DNA of 64,000 bases from CAVYXK01 sp963772445. GTDB lineage: Bacteria; Pseudomonadota; Alphaproteobacteria; Acetobacterales; Acetobacteraceae. Numbering within the stretch: the first letter of the stretch is position 1; each line of letters opens with the position of its first letter. A program made the translations under genes and the position numbers. Shown here piece after piece: positions 25,816 through 33,274 of the stretch. The stretch is taken from the NCBI GenBank assembly GCA_963772445.1, contig CAVYXK010000019.1, forward strand, positions 1,130,712-1,194,711, written 5' to 3'. The notes beneath the pieces are model-generated. The model searched no databases, was not told where the DNA came from, and saw only the letters and a list, made by a program, of their open reading frames with translations.

Positions 25816-27021
25816 TTATCCCCCCGCCACGGGGCCGGCCACCTGCACAGCATTCGGGCCGAAGCGCTCGCGGAACGGTGCGGTGTCGATCTCCTCCAGC
25901 ACGATGTCACCCTTCAGCACTTGGCGCTTCCATTCCTGGTGCGCCGGTTCGGCAGCGTGGAATTCCGGCATAACTTCGCGCGCGAACAGCTCCAGGCTCT
26001 CACAGATATGGGCGTGCGCATTGCGTCCCGCCTGATTGAGCAGAATCACCTGGTCAATGTTCGAGCCGGCGAACCGACGCAGCTTGTGCCGTAAAGTCTC
26101 CGGCGAGCCCACCAATCCGCCGGACAGAGCACGTGCAGCCGCCTCCGGGTTGGTACGTTTCCAGGCATTGTACTCGTTCCACAAGCTGACCGTCCCCGGT
26201 TTAGCCCGCTCGCGGCCAGCCGCGGCATTGTAATAACGCAGCGCAAACTGGAAGAAGGTGACGCCGTCGGCGCGGCTACGCGCCTCCTCGTCGGTTTTGG
26301 CGCACATGAAATAGCTGACCAACGCGATGTTGGGGTTCGTCTGGTATTCGGTCAGCTTCTCCTGCCGCTTGGTAAAGGCGTTGTAGTAGGCGTGCACCCA
26401 GGCGTGTGCGGCCTCGGCGGACAGGAACTGGAACCCCAACGCGCCCATGCCGCGACGGCCCGCCATCTCGATCGTTTCGAGCTGAGAGCACGCCACCCAA
26501 AGCGGCGGATGCGGCCGCTGCACCGGCTTGGGCAGCACGTTGCGCAGTGGGAATTTGAAATACGGTCCGTCGTATTCCCAGCCTTCATGCGTGAACATCG
26601 GCAGCACGCAGCGGATGCCATCTTCCCAGATCGCCCGCTTCTCCTCCATCGTGCGATGAAAGCCGCCAAGCTCGGTGATGCTGGCAGCCTCCCCGGTGCC
26701 CAGCTCCACACGCCCGTTGCTGACAAGGTCGAGGCAAGCGACGCGCTCGGCCACGCGCGCCGGGTGATTGGTGGTAAGCTGGATGATGCCGTGGCCGAGC
26801 CGGATGCGCTTGGTCCGCTGACTGGCAGCCGCGAGGAATACTTCGGGCGACGGTGAGTGGGAGTATTCCTCCAGGAAATGATGCTCTACCTCCCAAGCGT
26901 AGTCATAGCCCAGTTGGTCGGCCAGCCCGATCTGGTCGAGCGCGTTCTGGTAGAGCGTGTGCTCGTCGTCCGGCACCCAGGGCTTTGGTAGCTGCAACTC
27001 GTAGAAAATGCCGAATTTCAT
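25816..27021 (-). CDS. Luciferase-like (LLM class) flavin-dependent oxidoreductase
   Basis: 401 residues. It starts MKFGIFYELQLPKPWVPDDE and has the LLM-family core: AWEVEHHFLEEYSHSPSPEV, LGHGIIQLTTNHPARVAERV, SNGRVELGTGEAASITEL and GSPETLRHKLRRF near the end. It is a TIM-barrel using FMN or F420 with long-chain or small organic substrates. The start overlaps the ectoine-synthase-like gene stop (ATGA, 27018-27021), so the two are translationally coupled. The substrate is unknown; the coupling suggests action on a related small molecule. Confidence 0.92.
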   Translation of the reverse strand: MKFGIFYELQLPKPWVPDDEHTLYQNALDQIGLADQLGYDYAWEVEHHFLEEYSHSPSPEVFLAAASQRTKRIRLGHGIIQLTTNHPARVAERVACLDLVSNGRVELGTGEAASITELGGFHRTMEEKRAIWEDGIRCVLPMFTHEGWEYDGPYFKFPLRNVLPKPVQRPHPPLWVACSQLETIEMAGRRGMGALGFQFLSAEAAHAWVHAYYNAFTKRQEKLTEYQTNPNIALVSYFMCAKTDEEARSRADGVTFFQFALRYYNAAAGRERAKPGTVSLWNEYNAWKRTNPEAAARALSGGLVGSPETLRHKLRRFAGSNIDQVILLNQAGRNAHAHICESLELFAREVMPEFHAAEPAHQEWKRQVLKGDIVLEEIDTAPFRERFGPNAVQVAGPVAGG

Positions 27022-27422
27022 GGATGTGCTCCGGCACCGGTCGGAGGGGCGTAACTGCCATCGGCTTGATGGGTCTCTGACCCTGCCAACGCGGGATAGA
27101 ATACGCAGACAAGCCGAAGTTCACCCTTGGTCGCGCGAACTATGTGCGCGTCGTTCTTGTCGAGTGCATAAACCGTTCCGGGGCGGATGGGAAATACCTG
27201 TCCGGTCGCCAGATCCTCCACCTCGCCTTCGCCGCTGATGCAATAGTTCGTTTCGAGATGATGTTTGTAGTGCATGCGCTGCTCGGTTCCGGCGGCAACG
27301 ATTGTGTCGCTCAGCGAGCACCCCATTGCATCGGACCGCACAATGAGCCGGCGACTTTGCCACCCGGGACCATGGACATCCCGTTCCGTGCCGCGGATAT
27401 CATCAAGCGTTCGAACAATCAT
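27018..27422 (-). CDS. ectC: L-ectoine synthase homologue (EctC-like)
   Basis: 134 residues from ATG 27422, preceded by GGAGGGGAGA. The cupin closely follows ectoine synthase: MIVRTLDDIRGTERDVHGPG, HYKHHLETNYCISGEGEVED, the IRPGTVYALDKNDAHIVRA segment and LRLVCVFYPALAG. Residues matching the reported EctC substrate and iron positions are present by count: Trp21, Arg25, Thr40, Tyr52, Glu57, Tyr85 and His93. EctC cyclises N-gamma-acetyl-diaminobutyrate to ectoine. No ectA or ectB is in the window; upstream in frame is a GST fragment and downstream a coupled LLM enzyme, so it is a solitary EctC here and may use another substrate. Confidence 0.88.
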   Translation of the reverse strand: MIVRTLDDIRGTERDVHGPGWQSRRLIVRSDAMGCSLSDTIVAAGTEQRMHYKHHLETNYCISGEGEVEDLATGQVFPIRPGTVYALDKNDAHIVRATKGELRLVCVFYPALAGSETHQADGSYAPPTGAGAHP

Positions 27423-27695
27423 CGCCTCGTCTCCCCTCCATCCCGATCTCGACAGCTCGCCTCCCCGACCGCAGCGGCAGGTGGTCTCCGGACCAGCCAA
27501 CTCGGTATATGGAACACCATCAACCATAAGCGTGGGAACACGTCCGTCCGGGTTTAGCCGCAAGTACTCGCTGCTACGCTGGGCACCGGCGCCGATGTCC
27601 ACCAGCACCGCCTCAAACGGGACGCCCATCTCTATCAGCATCCAGTGTACCGCCATGCTGGCCGCGCCCGGTGAGTAGTAGAGGGTGTAGCTCAC
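27423..27695 (-). pseudogene. Glutathione S-transferase N-terminal fragment, in frame with ectC
   Basis: About 67 residues resemble the thioredoxin-like GST N-terminal domain: MSYTLYYSPGAASMAVHWML, then EYLRLNPDGRVPTLMVDG and VPYTEL. The similarity stops at about residue 67, where a GST would continue with its SNAIxxYL helix, and the frame runs into ectC. It is a truncated GST gene, probably left by a deletion that joined it to ectC. A 225-residue GST-EctC fusion protein is formally possible, but ectC has its own good start. Confidence 0.7.
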
Positions 27696-27848
27696 AACCT
27701 GTCCCCGAATTTGTCACCTCGTGCGACACCTGCGCGCGGTCGTGGTGAATGTCGGCGATTTCCACCATCCACCGCAAGATCGGCCGGGTCCGATATGATG
27801 TCGTCGCGGCTCCGAGCCGCTGGCAGCCTTCGGAGAAGGCTGGTGATA

Positions 27849-28340
27849 TCAGAAGATGCCCGCCGCGATTCCCGAAGCCAGGGCGGCACCAAGTTCCTCG
27901 CACCGCGTCAGCTCCGCGCGGCCGATAGTCTTCGGTGCCAGAATCGCTTCCGGCGTCTGGGCGCGCGTGCAGACGATCAGCGGTTCGGCGACCGCGCGGA
28001 GCCGCCAGCCAGTGGTGATGCGGGCAATCTGGCGCGCTGCATTGCGGCCGTCGCTGCCAGCGCAGATCAATGTCGCATAAGGCCGCCCGTTGACGCGGTC
28101 CAGCACCGGATAATAGGTGCGGTCGAAGAACTCCTTCATCTGGCCAGCCAACGCTCCGAGGTTCTCCGGCGTGGCGAAGATGTAGCCATCGGCCGCCAAC
28201 ACGTCCGTCGCTTGCGCCTCGACCGCGGAGAGCACGCGAACAGTCACATCCGGCTCGATGCTTGCGCCGTGGTGCGCCGCTTCGGCCATTTGGCGGGTGC
28301 CCCCTGTGCGGGAATGAAACACGATCAGCAGTGTCTTCAT
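27849..28340 (-). CDS. Flavodoxin-fold NAD(P)H-dependent oxidoreductase
   Basis: 163 residues from ATG 28340, with GAGGAA just upstream; an ATG at 28358 is the alternative. The phosphate-binding loop for FMN is VFHSRTGGTRQMAEAAHHGA. Further flavodoxin-like features are GYIFATPENLGALAGQMKEF and the LICAGSDGRNAARQI segment. It resembles WrbA/NAD(P)H:quinone-type small flavoproteins. The electron partner is unknown. Confidence 0.85.
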   Translation of the reverse strand: MKTLLIVFHSRTGGTRQMAEAAHHGASIEPDVTVRVLSAVEAQATDVLAADGYIFATPENLGALAGQMKEFFDRTYYPVLDRVNGRPYATLICAGSDGRNAARQIARITTGWRLRAVAEPLIVCTRAQTPEAILAPKTIGRAELTRCEELGAALASGIAAGIF

Positions 28341-28447
28341 TTCCTCATTTCGGATCAATGGGGATAAGATGGGATCGAACGTTTGCTAACGTTGCCCGCA
28401 ACCAAGTGAAGCAACTTTCCGCCAGATGCACCTGCTGCGCGCCGCGA

Positions 28448-28915
28448 TCACTCCGGCACGCTGGGCCCGCTCTTCCCGGCCCTTTCCCCGCTTCCCCCTC
28501 CTGCAACGGGAGGCGTAGCGTTCCGCCGCGCCGCTCGCCGCAGTCTGGGCTTCGGTTGTGGCGCCGTTGCGTCCAACGTGGCGTGGATGCTCGCCACCGT
28601 CGCCGGCGGCAATCGCCGGATGGTCTGCGCCAAACGGTTCGCCAGCGCAGTTTGTTCCGGTGTCAGGCCGGACGTATCGACCAGCACCCGCGGCCGCGAC
28701 AGTCGCGCGAGGCGCGCCAGCTCTTCGGCGTCGTCCCAGATCAGGCCGAAGAGCTCGTTGACCTGGTGCACCAGCCCGACGCTCGGCGCGCCGCGCTTGC
28801 CGTGCTCCAGTGCCGACAAATAGGCGGCGCTCACCTGCAGCTCGGCCGCGAGTCGCCGCAGGGTCACGCCGCGCTCGGCGCGCAGTCCGCGCAGGCGCGC
28901 CCCGAACGGGGTCAC
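28448..28915 (-). CDS. XRE-family helix-turn-helix regulator
   Basis: 155 residues from GTG 28915. The N-terminal ~65 residues are a Cro/C1-type DNA-binding domain: FGARLRGLRAERGVTLRRLA followed by ELQVSAAYLSALEHGKRGAP. The middle has a helical part with LTPEQTALANRLAQTIRRLP. The last ~40 residues are basic, low-complexity (PQPKPRLRRAARRN). It is divergent from the nitrile hydratase genes, whose promoter region (28916-29081) it may control; that is inference from position. Confidence 0.85.
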   Translation of the reverse strand: MTPFGARLRGLRAERGVTLRRLAAELQVSAAYLSALEHGKRGAPSVGLVHQVNELFGLIWDDAEELARLARLSRPRVLVDTSGLTPEQTALANRLAQTIRRLPPATVASIHATLDATAPQPKPRLRRAARRNATPPVAGGGSGERAGKSGPSVPE

Positions 28916-29081
28916 GGCGACCCCACCGACGGCGGTTCAACTCGGGTCATGTCGCTTTGCACGGAACAGCATCCTTCGCCCTGCGTCCCAGGCGCATCCG
29001 ACGGACTCGCGTCATGCTGCCCGCGGCGGCCCATCCTGCCAAGCTTGCCGCTGGGGCGGCGGACCCCCTATTTTTCGCGGC

Positions 29082-29390
29082 ATGGACAAGGATGTGCCCC
29101 GCGCCCATCACGACCTCGGCGGCGTGACGAAATTCATGTGTGCGCCGATTGAGACCGAGCCGCACGCGCTAAACGCATTTGACAAGCAGGTCGATGCGCT
29201 GCGCCAGGTGCTCGGCCTCAAGGGCCTGATGACGGTCGATGAGCTGCGCCGCGGGATCGAGGAGATCCCCGAAGCCCAGTACCACCGGCTCAGCTACTAC
29301 CAGCGCTGGATCCGCTCGATCGCCGCCACCCTGCTGCGCAAGGGCGTGGTCACCGAGGCCGAGCTCGCGGCCGCGCTGGAGCACCGCTGA
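29082..29390 (+). CDS. Nitrile hydratase beta-subunit N-terminal half (separate subunit)
   Basis: 102 residues. It matches only the N-terminal part of NHase beta: the HDLGGVTKF start, helical middle and YHRLSYYQRWIRSIAATLLR followed by KGVVTEAELAAALE. It ends with TGA where the beta chain would normally continue, and the next gene begins on the same bases (TGATG, 29388-29392). Such a split is seen in three-subunit nitrile hydratases and in thiocyanate hydrolase. Small NHase activator proteins resemble this half too, so an assembly role is the main alternative. Confidence 0.8.
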   Translation: MDKDVPRAHHDLGGVTKFMCAPIETEPHALNAFDKQVDALRQVLGLKGLMTVDELRRGIEEIPEAQYHRLSYYQRWIRSIAATLLRKGVVTEAELAAALEHR

Positions 29391-29674
29391 TGGCCGCATT
29401 CGCTCTGGGCGCAGCGGTGCGGGTAAAGGACGACTGGCCGGAGAGCCGCGGCCCGGCGCACATCCGCACGCCGCATTATCTCCGCGGAAGAGAGGGGCGG
29501 GTGGTGCGCCGCCTGGGCACCTTCGCCAATCCCGAGGACCTTGCCTTCGCCCGCCCGGCCGCGCGCTGCTCGCTCTATCACGTGGCCTTCGACCAGCCCT
29601 CGGTGTGGCAGGAGGGGCATCCGGGAGACGAATTGCTGGTGGAAATATTCGAGCACTGGCTGGAGCCGGCATGA
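29390..29674 (+). CDS. Nitrile hydratase beta-subunit C-terminal half (separate subunit)
   Basis: 94 residues of the SH3-like beta-barrel of NHase beta: AAFALGAAVRVKDDWPESRG, HIRTPHYLRGREGRVVRRLG, and YHVAFDQPSVW with the ending ELLVEIFEHWLEPA. The Arg-rich part near HYLRG contacts the alpha-subunit metal site in known enzymes. The start overlaps the upstream stop (TGATG) and its own stop overlaps the alpha gene (ATGA, 29671-29674), so the three genes are translated in coupled fashion. Confidence 0.87.
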   Translation: MAAFALGAAVRVKDDWPESRGPAHIRTPHYLRGREGRVVRRLGTFANPEDLAFARPAARCSLYHVAFDQPSVWQEGHPGDELLVEIFEHWLEPA

Positions 29675-30255
29675 GCACGATCCTGGAAACCGACGGCGAA
29701 CGCCTGCTCGCGGCACTCGGCGTGCTGCTTGCCGAAAAGGGCATCGCAAGTCCGGCCGAGATCGCCGAACGCATTGCGATCACCGACCAGGCGAGCCCGG
29801 CGCAGGGCGCGCGGATGGTGGCGCGCGCCTGGACCGACCCGGCGTTCCGCGCCCTGATGCTGGAGGACGGGACGCGCGCGGCCGAGGAAATCGGCGTAGC
29901 GATGCGCGGCATGCCACCGCTCGGTGTGCTGGAGAACACGCCGGAGCTGCACAACCTTGTCGTCTGCACGCTGTGCAGTTGCTATCCCCGAGCGGTGCTG
30001 GGTTATCCGCCGTTCTGGTACAAGTCCGCCGCCTACCGGGCGCGCGCCGTGCGCGATCCGCGCCGGCTGATCGCCGAATGGGGCACCGTGCTGGCCGACG
30101 GCGTGCGGGTTCGGGTGGTCAATTCCACCGCCGACTACCGGTGGATGGTGCTGCCGATGCGCCCTGCCGGCACCGAAGGCTGGAGCGAGCCGCGTCTGGC
30201 CGGGATCGTGCGCGAGGGCGACATGATCGGGGTGACGGTCCCGCAGGCCGCCTGA
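29671..30255 (+). CDS. nthA: Nitrile hydratase alpha subunit, cobalt type
   Basis: 194 residues from ATG 29671. The metal-binding motif is VCTLCSCYPR; Thr after the first Cys marks the Co-type, whereas Fe-type enzymes have Ser. Flanking conserved parts are GVLENTPELHNLVVC, YPPFWYKSAAYRARAVRDPR and VNSTADYRWMVLPMRPAG. It hydrates nitriles to amides, or thiocyanate if the complex is SCNase-like; its length is nearer NHase alpha than SCNase gamma (about 240). No amidase gene is adjacent. Confidence 0.93.
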   Translation: MSTILETDGERLLAALGVLLAEKGIASPAEIAERIAITDQASPAQGARMVARAWTDPAFRALMLEDGTRAAEEIGVAMRGMPPLGVLENTPELHNLVVCTLCSCYPRAVLGYPPFWYKSAAYRARAVRDPRRLIAEWGTVLADGVRVRVVNSTADYRWMVLPMRPAGTEGWSEPRLAGIVREGDMIGVTVPQAA

Positions 30256-30323
30256 CCCCGGCCGCTTGCCCTGCTCGCCGCCACCCCGCTAGGCTTTCCG
30301 CCAACGGAGGGGAGGGCAGTGCA

Positions 30324-30785
30324 ATGAGTGCCGAGCAGCGGTTGAAGGATCTCGGGTTGGTGCTGCCGCCACCGCCACCGCCCGCCGGCACTTATGTGCC
30401 ATACCGGCTTGCCGGGAACCTGCTGTTCCTTGCCGGCGTCGGTCCGCGCGCGGCGGACGGTTCGATGATTATGGGCAAGGTGGGCGCCAACGTCCCGCTC
30501 GCGCGCGCGGTCGAGGCGGCGCGGCTGTGTGGCCTCAGCCTGCTGGCCAACATGCGGGCCGCCGCCGGCTCGCTCGACCGGGTCGATACGGTGCTGAAAG
30601 TGCTCGGCATGGTGAACGCCGTGCCCGATTTCGGCGACCACCCCAAGGTGATCGACGGCTGCACGGATCTGTTTGTCGCCGTGTTCGGCGAGAACGGACG
30701 CCCAGCCCGTGCCGCCGTCGGCATGGGCAGCCTGCCATTCAACATCGCCGTCGAGATCGAGGCGATCGTGCTGTTGAAGACATAG
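30324..30785 (+). CDS. RidA/YjgF-like protein
   Basis: 153 residues from ATG 30324, with GGAGGGGAGGG upstream. The chorismate-mutase-like RidA fold is visible in LAGNLLFLAGVGPRAADGS, LDRVDTVLKVLGMVNAVPDF and GENGRPARAAVGMGSLPFNI. RidA proteins hydrolyse reactive enamines/imines; this subgroup (~150 residues) often lacks the catalytic Arg of true RidA and its activity is uncertain. It lies 68 bp after the nitrile hydratase alpha gene and may be co-transcribed. Confidence 0.87.
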   Translation: MSAEQRLKDLGLVLPPPPPPAGTYVPYRLAGNLLFLAGVGPRAADGSMIMGKVGANVPLARAVEAARLCGLSLLANMRAAAGSLDRVDTVLKVLGMVNAVPDFGDHPKVIDGCTDLFVAVFGENGRPARAAVGMGSLPFNIAVEIEAIVLLKT

Positions 30786-30830
30786 CCGGACGCAGCGGGC
30801 CGCCCGACTGACTAAACCGGTGGCCGACGG

Positions 30831-31574
30831 ATGACGCAGAATATCTATGACGATGCCGGCTTCTTCGAGGGTTACAGCCGGCTGCCTCGTTCGATCGAGG
30901 GGCTGGACGGCGCTCCGGAATGGCTGGCGCTCTGCGCCTTGCTGCCGGACCTCCCCGGGCGTGCGGTGCTGGATCTTGGCTGCGGCTTCGGCTGGTTCTG
31001 CCGCTGGGCACGAGAGAACGGGGCGGCGCGCGTCCTTGGGATCAACGTCTCCGAGCGCATGCTGGCGCGGGCCCGGGCGACAACACAAGATGCGGCAATC
31101 GCGTATGACAGGGCTGATCTGGAACAGATCGAACTGCCGGCGGGCGCCTTCGACCTGGTGTATAGTTCCCTGGCGCTGCATTACATTGCGGACCTGAACC
31201 GGCTGCTCGAGCAGGTGTATCGCTCGCTACGTCCGGGTGGGCGCCTGGTTTTTTCTGTGGAACATCCGATCTTTACAGCACCGACCCGTCCGGGCTGGCG
31301 GATCGATGCCGAGGGCCACAAGACCTGGCCGATCGACAGCTATCTGGAGGAGGGCCCGCGCTCGACGGACTGGCTCGCCAAGGGCGTGATTAAGCAGCAC
31401 CGTACGGTTGCGGGCTATATCAATGCAGTGCTTGTGGCCGGGTTCTCGCTGCGCCATGTCGAGGAATGGGGACCGACGGAGCAGCAGATCGCCTCGCGTC
31501 CTGCCCTGGCGGATGAGCAGCGGCGTCCTCCTTTCCTGCTGGTGGCGGCGGAACGCGCGCAGTCAGAACCGTGA
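30831..31574 (+). CDS. Class I SAM-dependent methyltransferase
   Basis: 247 residues. SAM motif I is VLDLGCGFGWFCRWA, motif post-I LGINVSERMLARAR, and motif III LRPGGRLVFSVEHPIFTA. The DLVYSSLALHYIADLNRLLE segment is typical of the Methyltransf_11 group. Conserved Trp/His in the C-terminal part suggest a small-molecule methylase; the substrate is unknown. Confidence 0.9.
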   Translation: MTQNIYDDAGFFEGYSRLPRSIEGLDGAPEWLALCALLPDLPGRAVLDLGCGFGWFCRWARENGAARVLGINVSERMLARARATTQDAAIAYDRADLEQIELPAGAFDLVYSSLALHYIADLNRLLEQVYRSLRPGGRLVFSVEHPIFTAPTRPGWRIDAEGHKTWPIDSYLEEGPRSTDWLAKGVIKQHRTVAGYINAVLVAGFSLRHVEEWGPTEQQIASRPALADEQRRPPFLLVAAERAQSEP

Positions 31575-31640
31575 GCCCCATGAAGGTCCACCAAGCGGCG
31601 TGTCGAAGTCCATGACCCGCAAGGGGAGGAGGGTTCGGTG

Positions 31641-32639
31641 ATGGTCGCACTTGCCGTCATCTTCATGTTCGTGGTGCTGGTGCTGCTGTATTCGGTGCGC
31701 ATCGCCAATGAGTGGCAGCGCGCCGTCGTGTTGCGGCTGGGCCGGTTCATCGGCGTGAAGGGGCCAGGGCTCTACCTGCTGTTCCCGCTCATCGATCGGG
31801 TCGCGCAGGTGATCGACATGCGGATCCAGACCACCACGATTACCGCCGAACAGGCGCTGACTCGCGATACGGTCGCGGTCGGTGTCGATGCCATCGTGTT
31901 CTGGCAGGTGGAGGACGCCGAGGCCGCGGCGATCAGCATTGCCAACTATCGCGAGGCGATCGAACGCGTGGCGCAGACCAGCCTGCGCGAGACGATCGGT
32001 GCCAGCGAACTCGGCCGCCTGCTGTCGGACCGCCGCTCGGCCGACGAGCAGCTCCGCGCGACGATCGCCGAGAAGACTGCGACCTGGGGTGTTGTGGTGC
32101 GCAGCGTCGAGATCCGCGACGTGGCTATCCCGCGCGAGTTGCAGGACGCGATGAGCCGCCAGGCGCAGGCTGAGCGGGAGAAGACGGCGCGCGTGACGCT
32201 GGCTTCGGCCGAGCAGGCGATCGCGCAGCAGATCCTCGAGGCGGCGGCGCTCTACGCGCGCGATCCATATGCGCTCAAGCTGCGGCAGATGAACCTGCTC
32301 TATGAGATGAATAAGGAGCGCGGCGTGACGGTGCTGATCCCGAGCGACCTCGCCAGCAGCCTGGGCGGGCTGCTCAGCGTGGGTGAAACGGCGAAGACCC
32401 CGGGACCCATAGGGCGGCAACCGGCGCCCGCCGCAGTGGGCGCCGGTTGCGTCCCCGACCGATTAAAATCCGCTTGCGAGATGATTGGGCGCACTGCGTC
32501 ATTCCCTGGCTTGGCCGGGGCATCCACGACTTTTCTTGCTGGTACCAAGAACAAAACGTGGGCGGTCGGCCTTCGCCGGCCATGTCCGCATGATGCCGCG
32601 ACCCGTCGAGAGTCAAATCTCTCGGCCGCTTGGTATTAG
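31641..32639 (+). CDS. Slipin / SPFH (stomatin-like) membrane protein with suspect C-terminal extension
   Basis: It starts at ATG 31641 (GTG 31638 is also in frame), after AGGGGAGGAGGG. One N-terminal membrane segment (VALAVIFMFVVLVLLYSV) is followed by the SPFH domain: EWQRAVVLRLGRFIGVKGPG, PLIDRVAQVIDMRIQTT, VFWQVEDAEAAAI. A coiled-coil comes next (MSRQAQAEREKTARVTLASA). Slipins end near residue 255-265; this frame continues ~75 residues into a strong hairpin and a palindromic repeat. Removing one C from the CCCC run at about 32395 would end the protein at TAG 32409-32411, just before the hairpin. Confidence 0.88.
   Translation: MVALAVIFMFVVLVLLYSVRIANEWQRAVVLRLGRFIGVKGPGLYLLFPLIDRVAQVIDMRIQTTTITAEQALTRDTVAVGVDAIVFWQVEDAEAAAISIANYREAIERVAQTSLRETIGASELGRLLSDRRSADEQLRATIAEKTATWGVVVRSVEIRDVAIPRELQDAMSRQAQAEREKTARVTLASAEQAIAQQILEAAALYARDPYALKLRQMNLLYEMNKERGVTVLIPSDLASSLGGLLSVGETAKTPGPIGRQPAPAAVGAGCVPDRLKSACEMIGRTASFPGLAGASTTFLAGTKNKTWAVGLRRPCPHDAATRRESNLSAAWY
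32417..32450 (+). terminator. Strong hairpin after the slipin core, probable terminator
   Basis: Perfect 13-bp arms (gcaaccggcgccc and gggcgccggttgc) around an 8-base loop. There is no T-run, so Rho-independent action is uncertain. Its place six bases after TAG 32409-32411 in an alternative frame supports the idea that the slipin gene really ends there. Confidence 0.55.
32494..32598. repeat. Diverged intergenic palindrome related to 3346-3420
   Basis: Left arm cgtcattccctggcttggcc and right arm gtcggccttcgccggccatg, with atccacgac and cgtgggcgg toward the loop, follow the same plan as 3346-3420. The currently open slipin frame reads through it, which is a further sign that the C-terminal extension is not genuine. 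Confidence 0.55.
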
Positions 32640-32794
32640 ACTTTCTTAAGACAAACCGCCGCGCCGCAGAGAAGGCCGGGAGGTTACCAGCCTGTTTCGG
32701 GAAACAATCGGGCAACATGGCAAAATTGGGGCTGGCGCAATCAGGGCGGCCTGCGCTACAAGCTTCCCGCCAAACTGAACCGAGACCATCCAAG

Positions 32795-32989
32795 ATGCGT
32801 TTTATTGCCGTTCTGCTGACGGTCCTCTGCCTTGGTGCCTGCAACGCGATGCAGAGCAATTCCGAGCAAGGCTTCGTCGATCAGGCCGGCTGGGAGCACC
32901 AGCAGGCGATCCTTGATGCCAATGCGATCCTCCAAGGGATGAACCAGGCCCGCGCGCAGACGGAGCGCCTCGCGAAGCAGGCGCCGTAG
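32795..32989 (+). CDS. Small lipoprotein
   Basis: 64 residues from ATG 32795. A type II signal peptide ends in LGAC (Cys at residue 16), so it should be lipidated. The mature part is a short helix rich in Gln and Ala (AILDANAILQGMNQARAQTE). No family recognised. Upstream in-frame starts would lack the signal. Confidence 0.6.
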   Translation: MRFIAVLLTVLCLGACNAMQSNSEQGFVDQAGWEHQQAILDANAILQGMNQARAQTERLAKQAP

Positions 32990-33024
32990 CAGCCAATCAT
33001 TGCGAACCAAATCATCGGGCCGGT

Positions 33025-33270
33025 TTAGCCCGGCAGCTTCGCCGCCACTACCCGCACCAAATCGCCGACCGACTGCAAGCTGTCGAGCTCGCGCGTCGTC
33101 AATCGAATGGCGAAACGTTCCTCAACCGCCATGATGATCTCGATCTGCTTGAACGAATCCCACCCTGTCACGTCCCTGGCAGTCAGCTCCGGACGCAGCG
33201 GCACTTCGCGTTGGAACACGTCCTGGAAGATCTCGGCGAGCGCCTGGTAAATCTCTGACTCCGTCGGCAT
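33025..33270 (-). CDS. Acyl carrier protein
   Basis: 81 residues from ATG 33270; ATG 33288 is an alternative. The phosphopantetheine attachment Ser39 is in DVTGWDSFKQIEIIMAVEE. The first helix and the LTTRELDSLQSVGDLV end match discrete ACPs of the type used in secondary metabolism and polysaccharide modification. It follows the FkbH-like gene by a few bases. FkbH proteins load glyceryl groups from 1,3-bisphosphoglycerate onto a discrete ACP, so this ACP is probably its partner. Confidence 0.9.
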   Translation of the reverse strand: MPTESEIYQALAEIFQDVFQREVPLRPELTARDVTGWDSFKQIEIIMAVEERFAIRLTTRELDSLQSVGDLVRVVAAKLPG

Positions 33271-33274
33271 AGCC

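Noticed and set aside
27018..27695. A genuine GST-EctC fusion protein
   Set aside because: The GST part stops mid-domain and ectC has its own ATG with a strong ribosome-binding site; a deletion junction is more likely.
32417..32450. Classic Rho-independent terminator
   Set aside because: The hairpin is strong but no T-run follows; kept only as a probable terminator-type hairpin.
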